NCBI RefSeq assembly: GCF_019457515.1
Contig: NZ_CP080421.1
Coordinates: 3,596,001-3,660,000 of the forward strand
Length of the DNA: 64,000 nucleotides
From: Shewanella mesophila
GTDB taxonomy: Bacteria > Pseudomonadota > Gammaproteobacteria > Enterobacterales > Shewanellaceae
Direction of reading: 5' to 3'
How positions within the stretch are numbered: position 1 is the stretch's first letter; each line of letters starts with the position of its first letter. Below, in pieces: positions 9,692 through 19,141 of the stretch. Made by a program: the position numbers and the translations under genes. Under the pieces are notes generated by a model. That model ran no database searches, had not been told where the DNA came from, and worked only from the letters and a program-made list of their open reading frames with translations.

Positions 9692-9722
9692 ACGCCCTTA
9701 ATTGATCCAGTATTGAGGGCGT
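9692..9722 (+). terminator. Hairpin after nrfD, possible terminator
   Basis: ACGCCCTTAAT (9692-9702) pairs with ATTGAGGGCGT (9712-9722) with one G-T pair and a 9-base loop, 58 bases after nrfD. No clear T-run follows, so it may be a weak or Rho-dependent end, or an mRNA-stabilising hairpin. Confidence 0.4.
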
Positions 9723-9839
9723 TGTGCGCTTATCTACCCAATTATCTTTCACATCAATCGCCTTGTTAGCCCACTGCCATCCCATCAGGAAACTCAAAAT
9801 AAACCATAAATAAAGTCAGGGTCAGTAGATCTATCAAGC

Positions 9840-10076
9840 TTGCTTTTTGCAGCGAGTTATTGGGTATTTATAGAAAGTAAGAAGCTTTATGGTGAAGTTA
9901 TTCTACATAAAAAGCTGACAATGCGAGAAATGATTAACAAACGCAGACCGAAGAGTTCTGCTAAAAACATTCTACTCTTTATTAAGCGAATTTTGCTTAG
10001 ATTACTTGGCTGTAATCCACTCGACTCGATTAGCACATTTCTGTCTCGAAAAATTAAAAAAGTTCATAAGCCCTAA
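9840..10076 (+). CDS. Doubtful small ORF, Lys/Arg-rich
   Basis: A 78-codon frame beginning with TTG, without a good ribosome site. The product would have a short hydrophobic start, then a very basic stretch (many Lys/Arg) with one hydrophobic helix around ILLFIKRILLRLLG. I recognise no family. It occupies part of a 700-base gap between nrfD and 10329; the rest of the gap is AT-rich with no recognised element. May be a remnant or non-coding. Confidence 0.25.
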   Translation: MLFAASYWVFIESKKLYGEVILHKKLTMREMINKRRPKSSAKNILLFIKRILLRLLGCNPLDSISTFLSRKIKKVHKP

Positions 10077-10328
10077 TCAACACTAAGACTATTTTCCTAT
10101 CGATGACCATTAACATATACAAAAGTAATTTCTTCTAATTTAGCTCACCGGTGTTAATTAATTAGATGACAAAGTAAATCAACAGAAAACCAATAGTTAA
10201 TACACGTTAAAAACACACAACAAAAATAGCAACCCTTGTGACAAAGCTCTCAATATCAATCACAAAACCGTATTTACATTGAATAAAAACCAGCTATTTC
10301 ATACAGTGGTCTTTCGTCTAAAAAACAA

Positions 10329-10808
10329 ATGTATCGCTTTGTATCACCAAAGCGAATAATAACTTTATTACACAGGTGCATTTTGAAACAAGGAACCGTA
10401 TCAAGCTTAACACTACTTGTTGGTATTATATTACTCACAAACATCAGTGCCAGTCTGTTAGAAAGTGATTTAGCATTCCCTAATCAATCTCATCAAGAAT
10501 CCAATATTGTTCAACATGGGACTGGACAACTAAATACCCTATTAAAATCTGATAACCAGACGGTAAGCCACTCACTATACTGGCATTACATTGAGAGATG
10601 TGGCAAGCAATACCTAAACCTTCTCCCAGCTGAAATAGCACAGAGCCAGTTAAGCTCATTAATGTTGACCTGTATGTTTTTTCTCTTATTCCTTTCTGCA
10701 GGCCTACCCTCTTATGAAAAACTAAAATATAGGACGCCTAAAAACATCCTAGAATTCACTTCACTTCTTATGAGGTGGATTAAACCGATCAAAGGTACAC
10801 CCTCTTAA
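10329..10808 (+). CDS. Hypothetical protein with two hydrophobic segments
   Basis: A 159-residue frame, family not recognised. One hydrophobic helix lies near residues 22-42 (TLLVGIILLTNISASLL) and another near 109-126 (SLMLTCMFFLLFLSAGL), with a polar, probably periplasmic region between. A TTG at 10383 preceded by CAGGTG is an alternative start that would make the first helix a signal anchor. It precedes the outer-membrane protein gene by 129 bases. A small inner-membrane protein is likely. Confidence 0.45.
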   Translation: MYRFVSPKRIITLLHRCILKQGTVSSLTLLVGIILLTNISASLLESDLAFPNQSHQESNIVQHGTGQLNTLLKSDNQTVSHSLYWHYIERCGKQYLNLLPAEIAQSQLSSLMLTCMFFLLFLSAGLPSYEKLKYRTPKNILEFTSLLMRWIKPIKGTPS

Positions 10809-10937
10809 CTTATCTTCACCCAATTATTAAAGGCGTTAGCCGATAATAATTTTAAAACTCGTCTGAGCCAACCTAATACACCATTACTACGGTTTATTAG
10901 TCAGTTTCTACAAACTTATTTAAATTAGGTTATTTAT

Positions 10938-11807
10938 ATGCCTTATAAAAACTCAAGCCATCTGAGGGTATGCGGCTGCGCTGATAATAAATGCCGACAA
11001 GTGATATCTACAGGCTTATTATTCGCAACGCTGCTATCAAACTCGGCTGTGGCCGATAATGAAAACGTTGCCGCGGCAATCAATAGCAAAACATCGCATT
11101 GGTCAGGCTATGTTAGTGCATCTGTCACCAGCAACACCTTCGAACAATCTGCACCTAGCTCCTATCAAGCAGTCAGTGGCAGTGGCCGTATTGGCTATCG
11201 TGATACCTGGGGTAGCATCCGCGTCTCTACTGGGGGTGAAATTGAGACTCATCACAATGAATCCTACTTCTACGACACCTTTCTTGAATACCGAACGCCA
11301 ACGGCTCAACTCGGCGATAACTGGAGTTATATAGGAAGTGCAGGGGTATATCTCCCCACCAGCCATACCAGCAAGGAAAACAAGCTCAGAGCCGCCCCGA
11401 GGCTGGCGGGATATCTGTTCTATCGTCCGAGTCAGAATTGGAATTTCTATATATCACCACGGATAAAATACAACGCCTATCAATATGAAACGGGTCGCCA
11501 TGGAGAGCATTTCGTTGAACACCGTATCGACATACTCGCCGATATGACCTGGCAGTTTATCGATAACTGGTATCTGGATATCAACGGTTCTTATGCCATG
11601 GCCAAAGCCTTTAATACCAACAGATACGACAACCGTTTCACCATTAGTGAGGAGATAGGTTGGTCGTTTTCCCCTAATTGGGTAGCGGCTATCGGGCATA
11701 ACAACAGCGGCTATTTCTACGACCCGGATCGCGGCGCTTCCCATGGCTTTGAAGTCTATGACGAGCGCAATTCGGTGTTCTATCTATCAATCACAAAATA
11801 CTTATAA
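10938..11807 (+). CDS. Putative outer-membrane beta-barrel protein
   Basis: 289 residues. After a signal-like N-terminus (about 25-40, ending SAVADNE) the sequence is an alternating series of amphipathic strands rich in Tyr/Trp/Gly/Asn (GSGRIGYRDTWGSIRVSTGG, NWYLDINGSYAM), ending SVFYLSITKYL. This is the pattern of a 10-14 strand outer-membrane barrel; the exact family is not identified. Two cysteines before the signal sequence (VCGCADNKC) are odd and suggest that translation starts later or that the N-terminus is longer than normal. The metalloprotease lipoprotein starts 22 bases after its stop, so the two are probably cotranscribed. Confidence 0.6.
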   Translation: MPYKNSSHLRVCGCADNKCRQVISTGLLFATLLSNSAVADNENVAAAINSKTSHWSGYVSASVTSNTFEQSAPSSYQAVSGSGRIGYRDTWGSIRVSTGGEIETHHNESYFYDTFLEYRTPTAQLGDNWSYIGSAGVYLPTSHTSKENKLRAAPRLAGYLFYRPSQNWNFYISPRIKYNAYQYETGRHGEHFVEHRIDILADMTWQFIDNWYLDINGSYAMAKAFNTNRYDNRFTISEEIGWSFSPNWVAAIGHNNSGYFYDPDRGASHGFEVYDERNSVFYLSITKYL

Positions 11808-11829
11808 AGTTAAGCAGAGAAGAGGTTTT

Positions 11830-14800
11830 ATGTATAAAAGCAGTGTCGCTATCGCCATTTTAAGTGCGATAGGATTAAGTGCCTGTGGCACAGACGAGCC
11901 GTATCAAGAAGTCAAAAAAGATGAGCGAATGATCGTCGTACAAGACTTTAAAGATGCTACCACTAATGCTGACGCGAGCACAGATAAGCTCACCTCAGCC
12001 ACCACACTTGCTGAACTGGCAGCCAAACAACCAGAGCGACTATTTCTTTACACTCGTAGTCTGGGTGAAGCCCCGCGTTACTCGGCGCCGATCCATGGTT
12101 TTTCTCAAGGCGCAGAGAAGTTAGTCACCCTAAGAATGACAGAAAATGGAATTCAAATCAGACAGATAGACCGTGACAACATAGGGCTAGGCCATGATTC
12201 TCGTTATGATAACGAGTACAACAAGGCGCCAGTGCTCACCATTCCTGGTGACTATATCGACTTCCAATGCCAACAGGACAACTGGGGCGATTGCACCAAC
12301 AGAGAAGAGGAAGTTAACGATCGTAATGTCACTTGGGATCAAAAGAAATTCTTTATCCCTAAATTTGAAGCCGCCCAGATCGCCGAAGAGAACTATACCG
12401 ATCTGGTAACCTTCAAACAGTGCACCACAGAAACTGAATCTGCCCACTTAGTACAAGATGGTAACTGGAAAGGCTACCAAATGGACTTAGCCGACGGTGT
12501 GCTTAACTTTGAGATTGAACATACTTATCAAGCTAATCCAGCCTGTTTTGGTAAGTTCTTCAAAGGGAACTTCGATAACCTTTCTTTCACTACCACAGAA
12601 TACATATCTATTGTGGCGATCGATAAGTTGGCCAGCGACGACTTTGAAGCCGTACCTTATAGTGAAGATGAAAATGGGACCTTTGGTTTCTTTAGGACTC
12701 AACACCAGTATCGTGATGGTAACCATGCAGCGGGTAAAGATGGTTATGTTCGTCAATATTTAAACCACTTTAATCCCAAGAAGGAATCGATCACCTATTA
12801 CCTGAGTAACAACTTCTATGAGCCGAAGAATAAACCATTCTTAACCGCTGCTCAGCAGAGCATTACTGCGATTAACATTCAGAATAAGTTGTTTGAAACA
12901 GGTTTACCCGAGATCAAACTGGCACAAGCCGGAGAACATCGTCATGGCGACCTGCGTTATAGCAACATCACCTTATTCGATGAGCCACTCGATAACGGCT
13001 TAGCAGGATATGGTCCTTCAGCGGCCAACCCACTCACAGGCGAAATCGTCAGTGGCCGCGTCGACCAATACAGTGCCAACTTAGAGCAAGGTTCAACACG
13101 TTACTATCGTCGTGTGCAGCTTGACTATAACCGCGGCATGTTAGATGCGAACTCAGTTAAGGATTTGACTGGCGTAGACTACACGCCGTCAGAGGAAGCG
13201 GTTAATCGTGCCAAAGAAGTAGCAGCCAATAAACTGATCGCTGCGCAAAATAGCACAAGCACAGATCCTATGGTGCATCAGCCAAGAAACCAAGCGTTGC
13301 CACAGACGGTGATCCCCGATCTGTCTACCACTGACGCAGATGATGCACCTTTCGAAGCACTAGTGGCTAAGCAAGATAAAACGGAGGCTTTCTGGGCCGA
13401 ACATAACCTGATGAGCGTAGATAAAGCCTTTGGCCTCACTGGCGGCGCTTTACGCGAACTACCTAGAGGAATTAACGGCTATGAGATCGACTGGAAAGAT
13501 GCCAACTTCTGGGTAGATGGTGTTGTGGGCGCTAAGCTTAAAGATATCGAGAGTATGCCTACAAGCTTCCAAACAAGCCTGGTTACTAAGTTAGCCGCGC
13601 AGGCATTTGCTGGCACACTAACCCATGAGCTGGGTCATACCTTAGGCCTAAGACACAACTTTGCAGGTAGCCGAGATCAGGCCAACTTCTTTAACGAGCA
13701 AGAGATAGCTAAGTTCAACGAGGCATTTGCCAAGGCTGGCTACCCTAACCTCAATGTGAAAGCCGACTTCTCCAGCCAAATGGATTATAACGCTGACCGC
13801 TTCGCGACGACTTTCCAAAAATATGATCTTGCGGCGCTGCGTTTTGGTTACGGACGAAATGTCGAAACTCAAGATGGCAACCTTGTCTCGTTGAAAGATG
13901 AAGATGCTAAACGTCGTGAAGAGCTAAGAGATGGCAATATCACCGGAGATACTCAATATGGGGCGCTGCACAATATCGCCGCAGAAAATGATCTTCGTTA
14001 CTTTGCATTCTGTACCGATGGCCACGTGTCACTCAACAGCAACTGTAACCGCTTCGATGCTGGTACCAATAACGACGATATCGTGCAGTATTATATCGAT
14101 AGCTACCATGACAGCTATGCCACTATGAACGTGCGTCATAATCGCCAGACGTTATTCGAAGATAATATCCTGCCTTACACCATTAACCGTCTACGTGGCT
14201 TCGACGACATCCGTCAGTTTGTCGAAGATACTGCGACTGTCGAAGCGCTATTTTCATTTAACCAAAATGATTTAGCCGAATTTTGTCCAGGCCATGAAAA
14301 CTACTGGTTCTGTGCATCGCAACGAGCGGTAGACAAAGCAGCGGATACCTTTCTCACTGTAGCGGGACTCAACGATATCTACTTGCATGTGACCTACAGA
14401 ATGAATAGCGACGACAGTCGTGCCTTAACTAAGGTGCATTCACTGGAAGATATCCTGACACGCATCTATCGACTTAATGCCAGTAAGCTTGATGAAGGTT
14501 TCGAACTGGGTAAGATCATCACTGATTATCATCAGGACAGCGAGAAGTTAAAAGAGCTACTGGTTAAAGCCGATATCGTCGCCGACTATCAAGATTTGGT
14601 TTACGCCGACATTAGTGTCAACAAGGGTCATCTACTTAACGGCCTTAAGGCGCCAGCTTCTAGTCCAAATCACCCCTATGTTAATGAGCGTGATGTTCTT
14701 GGCATGTGGCCTGATAAACTGCTGGCGATGCGTCAACTACTGACTCGAAAATCACCTCGCAGCACGACAGGCCGCACCTATTACGCGCTAGCCGACGCGC

Positions 14801-15399
14801 CAAAAGTGAAGGAGCAGTTGCAAGGCATGTTGTGCCAAATGACCATGGGGAACACGGTAGCCGAACTTAATGGATACCTGACTAACCCAGTGCTAAGTGA
14901 TGAGTGTAAGCCTGTCGAGGCTAAATACTATATTAACGATGTGGACTATGCCGACCAGCATATTGAAGCTTTACCAAGTTATGCGACCTCGCTAGGACGT
15001 TACTTTGGCTTCCCTCAGACCAGCTATGACATGAAAGGCAAGAGCAACCTGCTACAGATGATGTTAAAGCAGGTGGTACTCGCGTCACATGATAGTGATT
15101 ATCGCGGTGAAGAGAAGGCCAGAGTATGGCGCGAATATGTCGGTATTCATCTATCAAGTGATGCTATCGATGCAGCAAAAACCATCTCACTGCAAGGCAA
15201 AAACTATGTTGCCACTTCCGAGAATATACTGGCGAGTATGTTAATCGATCAGATCACCGTCCTTAAGGCACTGATCGCAAGCTCACCCACCTTAATGGAT
15301 CATGTGATGAATAGAAATGGTGAAACATTCCAGCAACTGGTTGTCGACCCTATCATCGAACGTGATGAGCGAGTATTAACCTACCTGCCTGTGCTGTAA
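11830..15399 (+). CDS. Zinc-dependent metalloprotease lipoprotein (DUF5117/DUF4953 type)
   Basis: 1189 residues. The ATG at 11830 follows an AGAGAAGAGG ribosome site and opens with MYKSSVAIAILSAIGLSAC, a lipoprotein signal with lipobox LSAC, so the enzyme is anchored to a membrane in the periplasm or on the cell surface. The zincin motif HELGHTLGLRH lies at residues 599-609 (three zinc His, catalytic Glu600), and FSSQMDY some 60 residues later occupies the Met-turn position. Long zinc-dependent metalloproteases with this layout are known in Shewanella and Bacteroidota. It is cotranscribed with the beta-barrel gene upstream; a strong terminator follows. An earlier in-frame ATG at 11743 lies inside the upstream gene and is rejected. 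Confidence 0.85.
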   Translation: MYKSSVAIAILSAIGLSACGTDEPYQEVKKDERMIVVQDFKDATTNADASTDKLTSATTLAELAAKQPERLFLYTRSLGEAPRYSAPIHGFSQGAEKLVTLRMTENGIQIRQIDRDNIGLGHDSRYDNEYNKAPVLTIPGDYIDFQCQQDNWGDCTNREEEVNDRNVTWDQKKFFIPKFEAAQIAEENYTDLVTFKQCTTETESAHLVQDGNWKGYQMDLADGVLNFEIEHTYQANPACFGKFFKGNFDNLSFTTTEYISIVAIDKLASDDFEAVPYSEDENGTFGFFRTQHQYRDGNHAAGKDGYVRQYLNHFNPKKESITYYLSNNFYEPKNKPFLTAAQQSITAINIQNKLFETGLPEIKLAQAGEHRHGDLRYSNITLFDEPLDNGLAGYGPSAANPLTGEIVSGRVDQYSANLEQGSTRYYRRVQLDYNRGMLDANSVKDLTGVDYTPSEEAVNRAKEVAANKLIAAQNSTSTDPMVHQPRNQALPQTVIPDLSTTDADDAPFEALVAKQDKTEAFWAEHNLMSVDKAFGLTGGALRELPRGINGYEIDWKDANFWVDGVVGAKLKDIESMPTSFQTSLVTKLAAQAFAGTLTHELGHTLGLRHNFAGSRDQANFFNEQEIAKFNEAFAKAGYPNLNVKADFSSQMDYNADRFATTFQKYDLAALRFGYGRNVETQDGNLVSLKDEDAKRREELRDGNITGDTQYGALHNIAAENDLRYFAFCTDGHVSLNSNCNRFDAGTNNDDIVQYYIDSYHDSYATMNVRHNRQTLFEDNILPYTINRLRGFDDIRQFVEDTATVEALFSFNQNDLAEFCPGHENYWFCASQRAVDKAADTFLTVAGLNDIYLHVTYRMNSDDSRALTKVHSLEDILTRIYRLNASKLDEGFELGKIITDYHQDSEKLKELLVKADIVADYQDLVYADISVNKGHLLNGLKAPASSPNHPYVNERDVLGMWPDKLLAMRQLLTRKSPRSTTGRTYYALADAPKVKEQLQGMLCQMTMGNTVAELNGYLTNPVLSDECKPVEAKYYINDVDYADQHIEALPSYATSLGRYFGFPQTSYDMKGKSNLLQMMLKQVVLASHDSDYRGEEKARVWREYVGIHLSSDAIDAAKTISLQGKNYVATSENILASMLIDQITVLKALIASSPTLMDHVMNRNGETFQQLVVDPIIERDERVLTYLPVL

Positions 15400-15424
15400 T
15401 TTATTCCCTCGCATCGTCATACCA

Positions 15425-15452
15425 AAGAAGCCGTTTAACGGCTTCTTTTTTT
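15425..15452 (+). terminator. Intrinsic terminator
   Basis: AAGAAGCCG (15425-15433) pairs with CGGCTTCTT (15439-15447) around a 5-base loop and runs into seven T. It closes the barrel/metalloprotease operon. Confidence 0.9.
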
Positions 15453-15608
15453 GCCGTCGCAAAGATGAGTAAATACTTCCCTTTCAATAGTGAATAAGTC
15501 ACTCTATAACGTTAAACATGTACTAAAACGTATCATTCCGTCGCCTAGAATGTTTAGTGTAATAAAACAGGTTAACAGATCCCGATAACCACCGAGGAGA
15601 TATCCCAG

Positions 15609-16604
15609 ATGGAGCCTGAACAGCAACCATCGATTGTTAAATTACAGGCTGAATTGGCCCAGTTAAAGCGAGAAAATGCCAAGCTAAAACTGCTAAATGC
15701 CCGCGCAGAAGAGAAGCTATTTGCCGCCTTAGATGGCAATGGCTTATGCCTTTGGGAGCAACATATTCCTAGCGGTAATCTCACCATCTTTAATATGAAA
15801 TGGGGCGAACTGCTTGGGTTTAGCCGTGAAGAACTGGCTGCACATGTCGATAGTTGGAAACAGAACCTGCACCCAGAAGATAGAGAGTGGGTGATAAAGG
15901 AATTTGAAGATCACGTTAAGGGCGAGTCAGACTATTATCAGGCCGTCCATCGCATGATCCATAAAGATGGCTCTGTCACTTGGGTCTCAGATCGTGGCCG
16001 TATCGTCGAACGTAAGGCCGACGGCACGCCGCTGCGAATGATGGGAACCCACATGGATATCACCCAAGAGAAGCGTTACGAGCAGGAACTCTCTATCTTG
16101 GCTCACAGCGATCCACTGACTAACCTGAGTAATCGCAAAGCCCTAAGCCATGCCTTTGAAGAACATCAGACACAATCTAGTTTAGGTGGTGCGCTATTTT
16201 TCATCGATCTCGATGGCTTTAAAGGACTGAACGATAAACTCGGACATAAGTTTGGCGATCTATTACTGATCCATGTTGCCAATAACTTAAAGAGGATCGC
16301 AGGAGAGCAGGCTCACTGTGCCCGCATTGGTGGTGATGAATTTATCATTATGCTCCCCACCATAGATGAGCAACACTTGAGTCAGCTAGCACTGAAGATA
16401 CTCAATACCTATGATGACGATTTCAGACTCGATGGCCATGATATATCACTGGGCTTAAGCATTGGCGTGTATTGCTTCGCAGCCGATGATTCATTTGCGA
16501 TGAGCTTCGAGCGAGCAGATGCAGCGATGTACCAAGTCAAAAACCAGAGTAAGCATGCTTATCAATTTTGGCAGCCAAGCACCAAACTCATTCTCTCGAA
16601 TTAG
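15609..16604 (+). CDS. PAS-GGDEF diguanylate cyclase
   Basis: 331 residues, soluble. Residues 5-38 are a coiled coil, 40-155 a PAS fold of PAS_3 type (WEQHIPSGNLTIFNMKWGEL to GTHMDITQEKRYEQE) and 165-330 a GGDEF domain. The active site GGDEF is intact at 241-245, so it should make cyclic di-GMP from GTP. No RxxD inhibitory site is seen upstream of the motif. GAGGAG precedes the ATG. It has its own terminator and appears monocistronic. The PAS input signal is unknown. Confidence 0.9.
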   Translation: MEPEQQPSIVKLQAELAQLKRENAKLKLLNARAEEKLFAALDGNGLCLWEQHIPSGNLTIFNMKWGELLGFSREELAAHVDSWKQNLHPEDREWVIKEFEDHVKGESDYYQAVHRMIHKDGSVTWVSDRGRIVERKADGTPLRMMGTHMDITQEKRYEQELSILAHSDPLTNLSNRKALSHAFEEHQTQSSLGGALFFIDLDGFKGLNDKLGHKFGDLLLIHVANNLKRIAGEQAHCARIGGDEFIIMLPTIDEQHLSQLALKILNTYDDDFRLDGHDISLGLSIGVYCFAADDSFAMSFERADAAMYQVKNQSKHAYQFWQPSTKLILSN

Positions 16605-16628
16605 TGTTGAGCATTAATGGATAAATCT

Positions 16629-16656
16629 AAAAAAGGAAGCCTTTGCTTCCTTTTTT
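16629..16656. terminator. Bidirectional intrinsic terminator
   Basis: AAAAAAGGAAGC (16629-16640) and GCTTCCTTTTTT (16645-16656) form a 12-bp stem with a 4-base loop and A/T runs on both sides. It serves the diguanylate cyclase on the plus strand and the convergent ABC transporter operon on the minus strand. Confidence 0.9.
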
Positions 16657-16713
16657 AATCCGCTAAAACTAACTTAAACGCCTGCTTATCTAAAACCTAC
16701 CTAAGCAAATACC

Positions 16714-17439
16714 TTATCTAAGCACTTTGCTGAGAAACGCTTGTGTTCTGGGCTCTTTAGGCTGAGTAAATAGCTCATCGGGCTTGCTGTTTTCAACAAT
16801 ATAACCGCCATCCATGAAGATCACTCTATCGGAGACATCTCGGGCAAATCCCATCTCGTGAGTGACGATAACCATAGTCATTCCTGCAAGGGCCAATGAT
16901 TTCATTACATCCAACACATCGCCAACCATTTCTGGATCGAGCGCCGAGGTAGGTTCATCGAATAACATCAGCTCAGGCTTCATCGCCAAGGCGCGAGCAA
17001 TTGCCACACGTTGCTTTTGCCCGCCAGATAAACTTGATGGATATGCCAGCGCTTTATCCGCTAGACCCACTTGTTCAAGCAAGGCTAGCGCCTCAACATC
17101 CGCATCAAATTGGGTCATCAAACCTAGTTTGACTGGCCCTAAGGTGATGTTCTGCTTAACGGTTTTATGGGGAAACAGATTAAAGTTCTGAAACACCATC
17201 CCCACTTTTTGGCGAAGTTTATCGATGCAGGCACCTTTAGCCGTGATCGATTGACCATCGATAACGATATCGCCTTGGCTCGGCTGCTCTAGCAGGTTAA
17301 TACAGCGCAGAAATGTGCTTTTTCCGCTACCACTTGGGCCGATAACACTAACGACTTCGCCTCGAGCGATATGCTCATTAATGCCTTTAAGCACTAGATT
17401 ATCGCCAAAGCTTTTATGCAGGTTAGTTATATTAATCAC
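16714..17439 (-). CDS. Polar amino-acid ABC transporter, ATP-binding protein
   Basis: 241 residues, the usual length for GlnQ/HisP-type ATPases. Walker A GPSGSGKST, Q-loop VFQNFNLFPH, signature LSGGQKQRVAIARALA and Walker B ELMLFDEPTSALDPE are intact. It powers import of a polar amino acid through the permease encoded just upstream; the start codon overlaps the permease gene by eight bases. Substrate cannot be fixed from the sequence. Confidence 0.93.
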   Translation of the reverse strand: MINITNLHKSFGDNLVLKGINEHIARGEVVSVIGPSGSGKSTFLRCINLLEQPSQGDIVIDGQSITAKGACIDKLRQKVGMVFQNFNLFPHKTVKQNITLGPVKLGLMTQFDADVEALALLEQVGLADKALAYPSSLSGGQKQRVAIARALAMKPELMLFDEPTSALDPEMVGDVLDVMKSLALAGMTMVIVTHEMGFARDVSDRVIFMDGGYIVENSKPDELFTQPKEPRTQAFLSKVLR

Positions 17440-18112
17440 TCTGCTTTAACCTCTTCTCAAATTTCGACAGCATAAAAGTGAAACTGTATGTCAGCAGCAG
17501 ATAGATGAGTGCACAGGTAAACAGGGGCACACTATCTTCAAAGGTTCGGCTACGGATAATCTCTCCGGCGCGCATCAAATCCACTCCACCGATAAAGCCA
17601 ATCACCGCGGTTTCTTTTAAGAGCACGATGAACTCATTACCTAAGGCTGGCAGAATATTCTTAATCGCCTGTGGCAATATCACCTCTTTCATGGTCATCC
17701 CTTGAGACAAGCCTAAGGAGCGTGCCGCCTCAGTTTGACCTTTATCTACCGCCTGAATTCCCGCACGAATGATCTCTGAAATATAGGCACCACTATTTAG
17801 GCCAAAGGCGATAATGGCGGCGCTGATTTTATCGACATCAAATGCAGCGAGCACGATAAAGTAAAGAATAACTAACTGCACAACTACTGGTGTACCTCGT
17901 ATCACCCCAACATAAAGCTGCGCTGGCCAGCGCAGATACCATTTAGATGACATCTTCATTAGCGTGGTGGTAATGCCGAGTATCGACCCAAGTATCATGG
18001 CGAAAAAGGTCACGATTAGCGTGACCTTAAGACCATTTAAGATCAGTAAGCTCCCAACTAGGCCGTCGTCACCAATAGGGGTAAAGAGTGAAGCATTAAT
18101 TGCATCTATCAT
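17432..18112 (-). CDS. Polar amino-acid ABC transporter, permease
   Basis: 226 residues with about five membrane helices, HisM/GlnP type. The EAA coupling loop is seen as EAARSLGLSQGMTMKEVILPQAIKNI split over about residues 130-155. A single permease gene suggests a homodimeric channel. It lies between the ATPase gene (overlapping) and the binding-protein gene (7 bases away), one operon. Confidence 0.92.
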   Translation of the reverse strand: MIDAINASLFTPIGDDGLVGSLLILNGLKVTLIVTFFAMILGSILGITTTLMKMSSKWYLRWPAQLYVGVIRGTPVVVQLVILYFIVLAAFDVDKISAAIIAFGLNSGAYISEIIRAGIQAVDKGQTEAARSLGLSQGMTMKEVILPQAIKNILPALGNEFIVLLKETAVIGFIGGVDLMRAGEIIRSRTFEDSVPLFTCALIYLLLTYSFTFMLSKFEKRLKQSD

Positions 18113-18119
18113 TGTTGGC

Positions 18120-18854
18120 TCACTTTATATGCTGAGACACAAGCGCTTGATATTGGCCGCTTTGCTTCATATTAACCAGCGTATTATTGATGCTCGATAG
18201 CAGTTCTGGCTGCGACTTAGCCACGGCAAAACCGTAGAACTCAGGAGCAAATGCAAGCTTGATAAGTTTAAGATCTGGGTTCTTATCCAAGTAGTTTGCC
18301 GCTGGCTCACTGTCAAATAAAACGAGATCGACCTTGCCATTTTTCAGTTCCATAATGGCTTCGAACCCGGTATTAAATGCGGTGATCTCCTGGGTGTATT
18401 GCTTCGCCATCATATCGGCAGTAGAACCCAACTGCACCGCAAAATGTTTACCCGTTAGATCTTCGATAGTGTGAATACTATCGTCCTCTTTATTCACCAA
18501 TACCACCTGGGTCGCTTCGTAATAGGGAGCAGAAAAATTCACGCTCTGTTGACGCTCAGGAGTAATGGTCATTCCCGATGCAATAAAGTCAATTTTGCCT
18601 GAGTTCAATGCTACGATTAACGAGTCAAACTTCATGTTTTCGATCTTAAGCGTTTTACCTGCATCCTTGGCGATTTGACGGGCTAAATCGATATCGAAAC
18701 CTTTGATCTCATCGCCGCTGGTACCGCCAACATATTCAAAAGGCGGGAACGACGCGTTGGTTCCAACAACCAATACATCTTCTTTCTTGCCACATCCTGT
18801 TAACCCCAAGGCCGCCATTAATGCAACGCAGCCCAATAACATGGATTTTTTCAT
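18120..18854 (-). CDS. Polar amino-acid ABC transporter, substrate-binding lipoprotein
   Basis: 244 residues. The signal ends in lipobox LTGC (Cys21), so the protein is lipid-anchored rather than free in the periplasm. The family 3 solute-binding fold is clear: GTNASFPPFEY, GFDIDLARQIAKDAG, FDSLIVALNSGKIDFIASGM, TPERQQSVNFSAPYYEA. Ligand class is polar amino acids; glutamine, arginine or lysine are all possible. First gene of the three-gene operon. Confidence 0.92.
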   Translation of the reverse strand: MKKSMLLGCVALMAALGLTGCGKKEDVLVVGTNASFPPFEYVGGTSGDEIKGFDIDLARQIAKDAGKTLKIENMKFDSLIVALNSGKIDFIASGMTITPERQQSVNFSAPYYEATQVVLVNKEDDSIHTIEDLTGKHFAVQLGSTADMMAKQYTQEITAFNTGFEAIMELKNGKVDLVLFDSEPAANYLDKNPDLKLIKLAFAPEFYGFAVAKSQPELLSSINNTLVNMKQSGQYQALVSQHIK

Positions 18855-19141
18855 TGTTAACTCTCTTTTTAATAATAAACACTTAGCTAGGCACGACTAT
18901 AAGTACATTCAACCTCACGGTCAATACTTATGCATATTTATTGATTATAAATTCAGTTATTTCACTATCCATTTACACTGTTAACAATTATCTCGAAAAA
19001 TCTGTCACAGAAAACAGAGCGGAGGCTAATACCAAATGCCAGATTTGTGGTAGCATCTGGCCATTCCGCTACGCAGCTCAGATCTCATGTACCAGACACC
19101 AGGTCAAGCCTGCAACAGAGCCTAGATTACAGGAAGCCATT

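Noticed and set aside
18941..19141. N-terminal extension of RluF
   Set aside because: The extra 67 residues have no match to the family, and GTG 19142 has a good ribosome site and matches the E. coli start.
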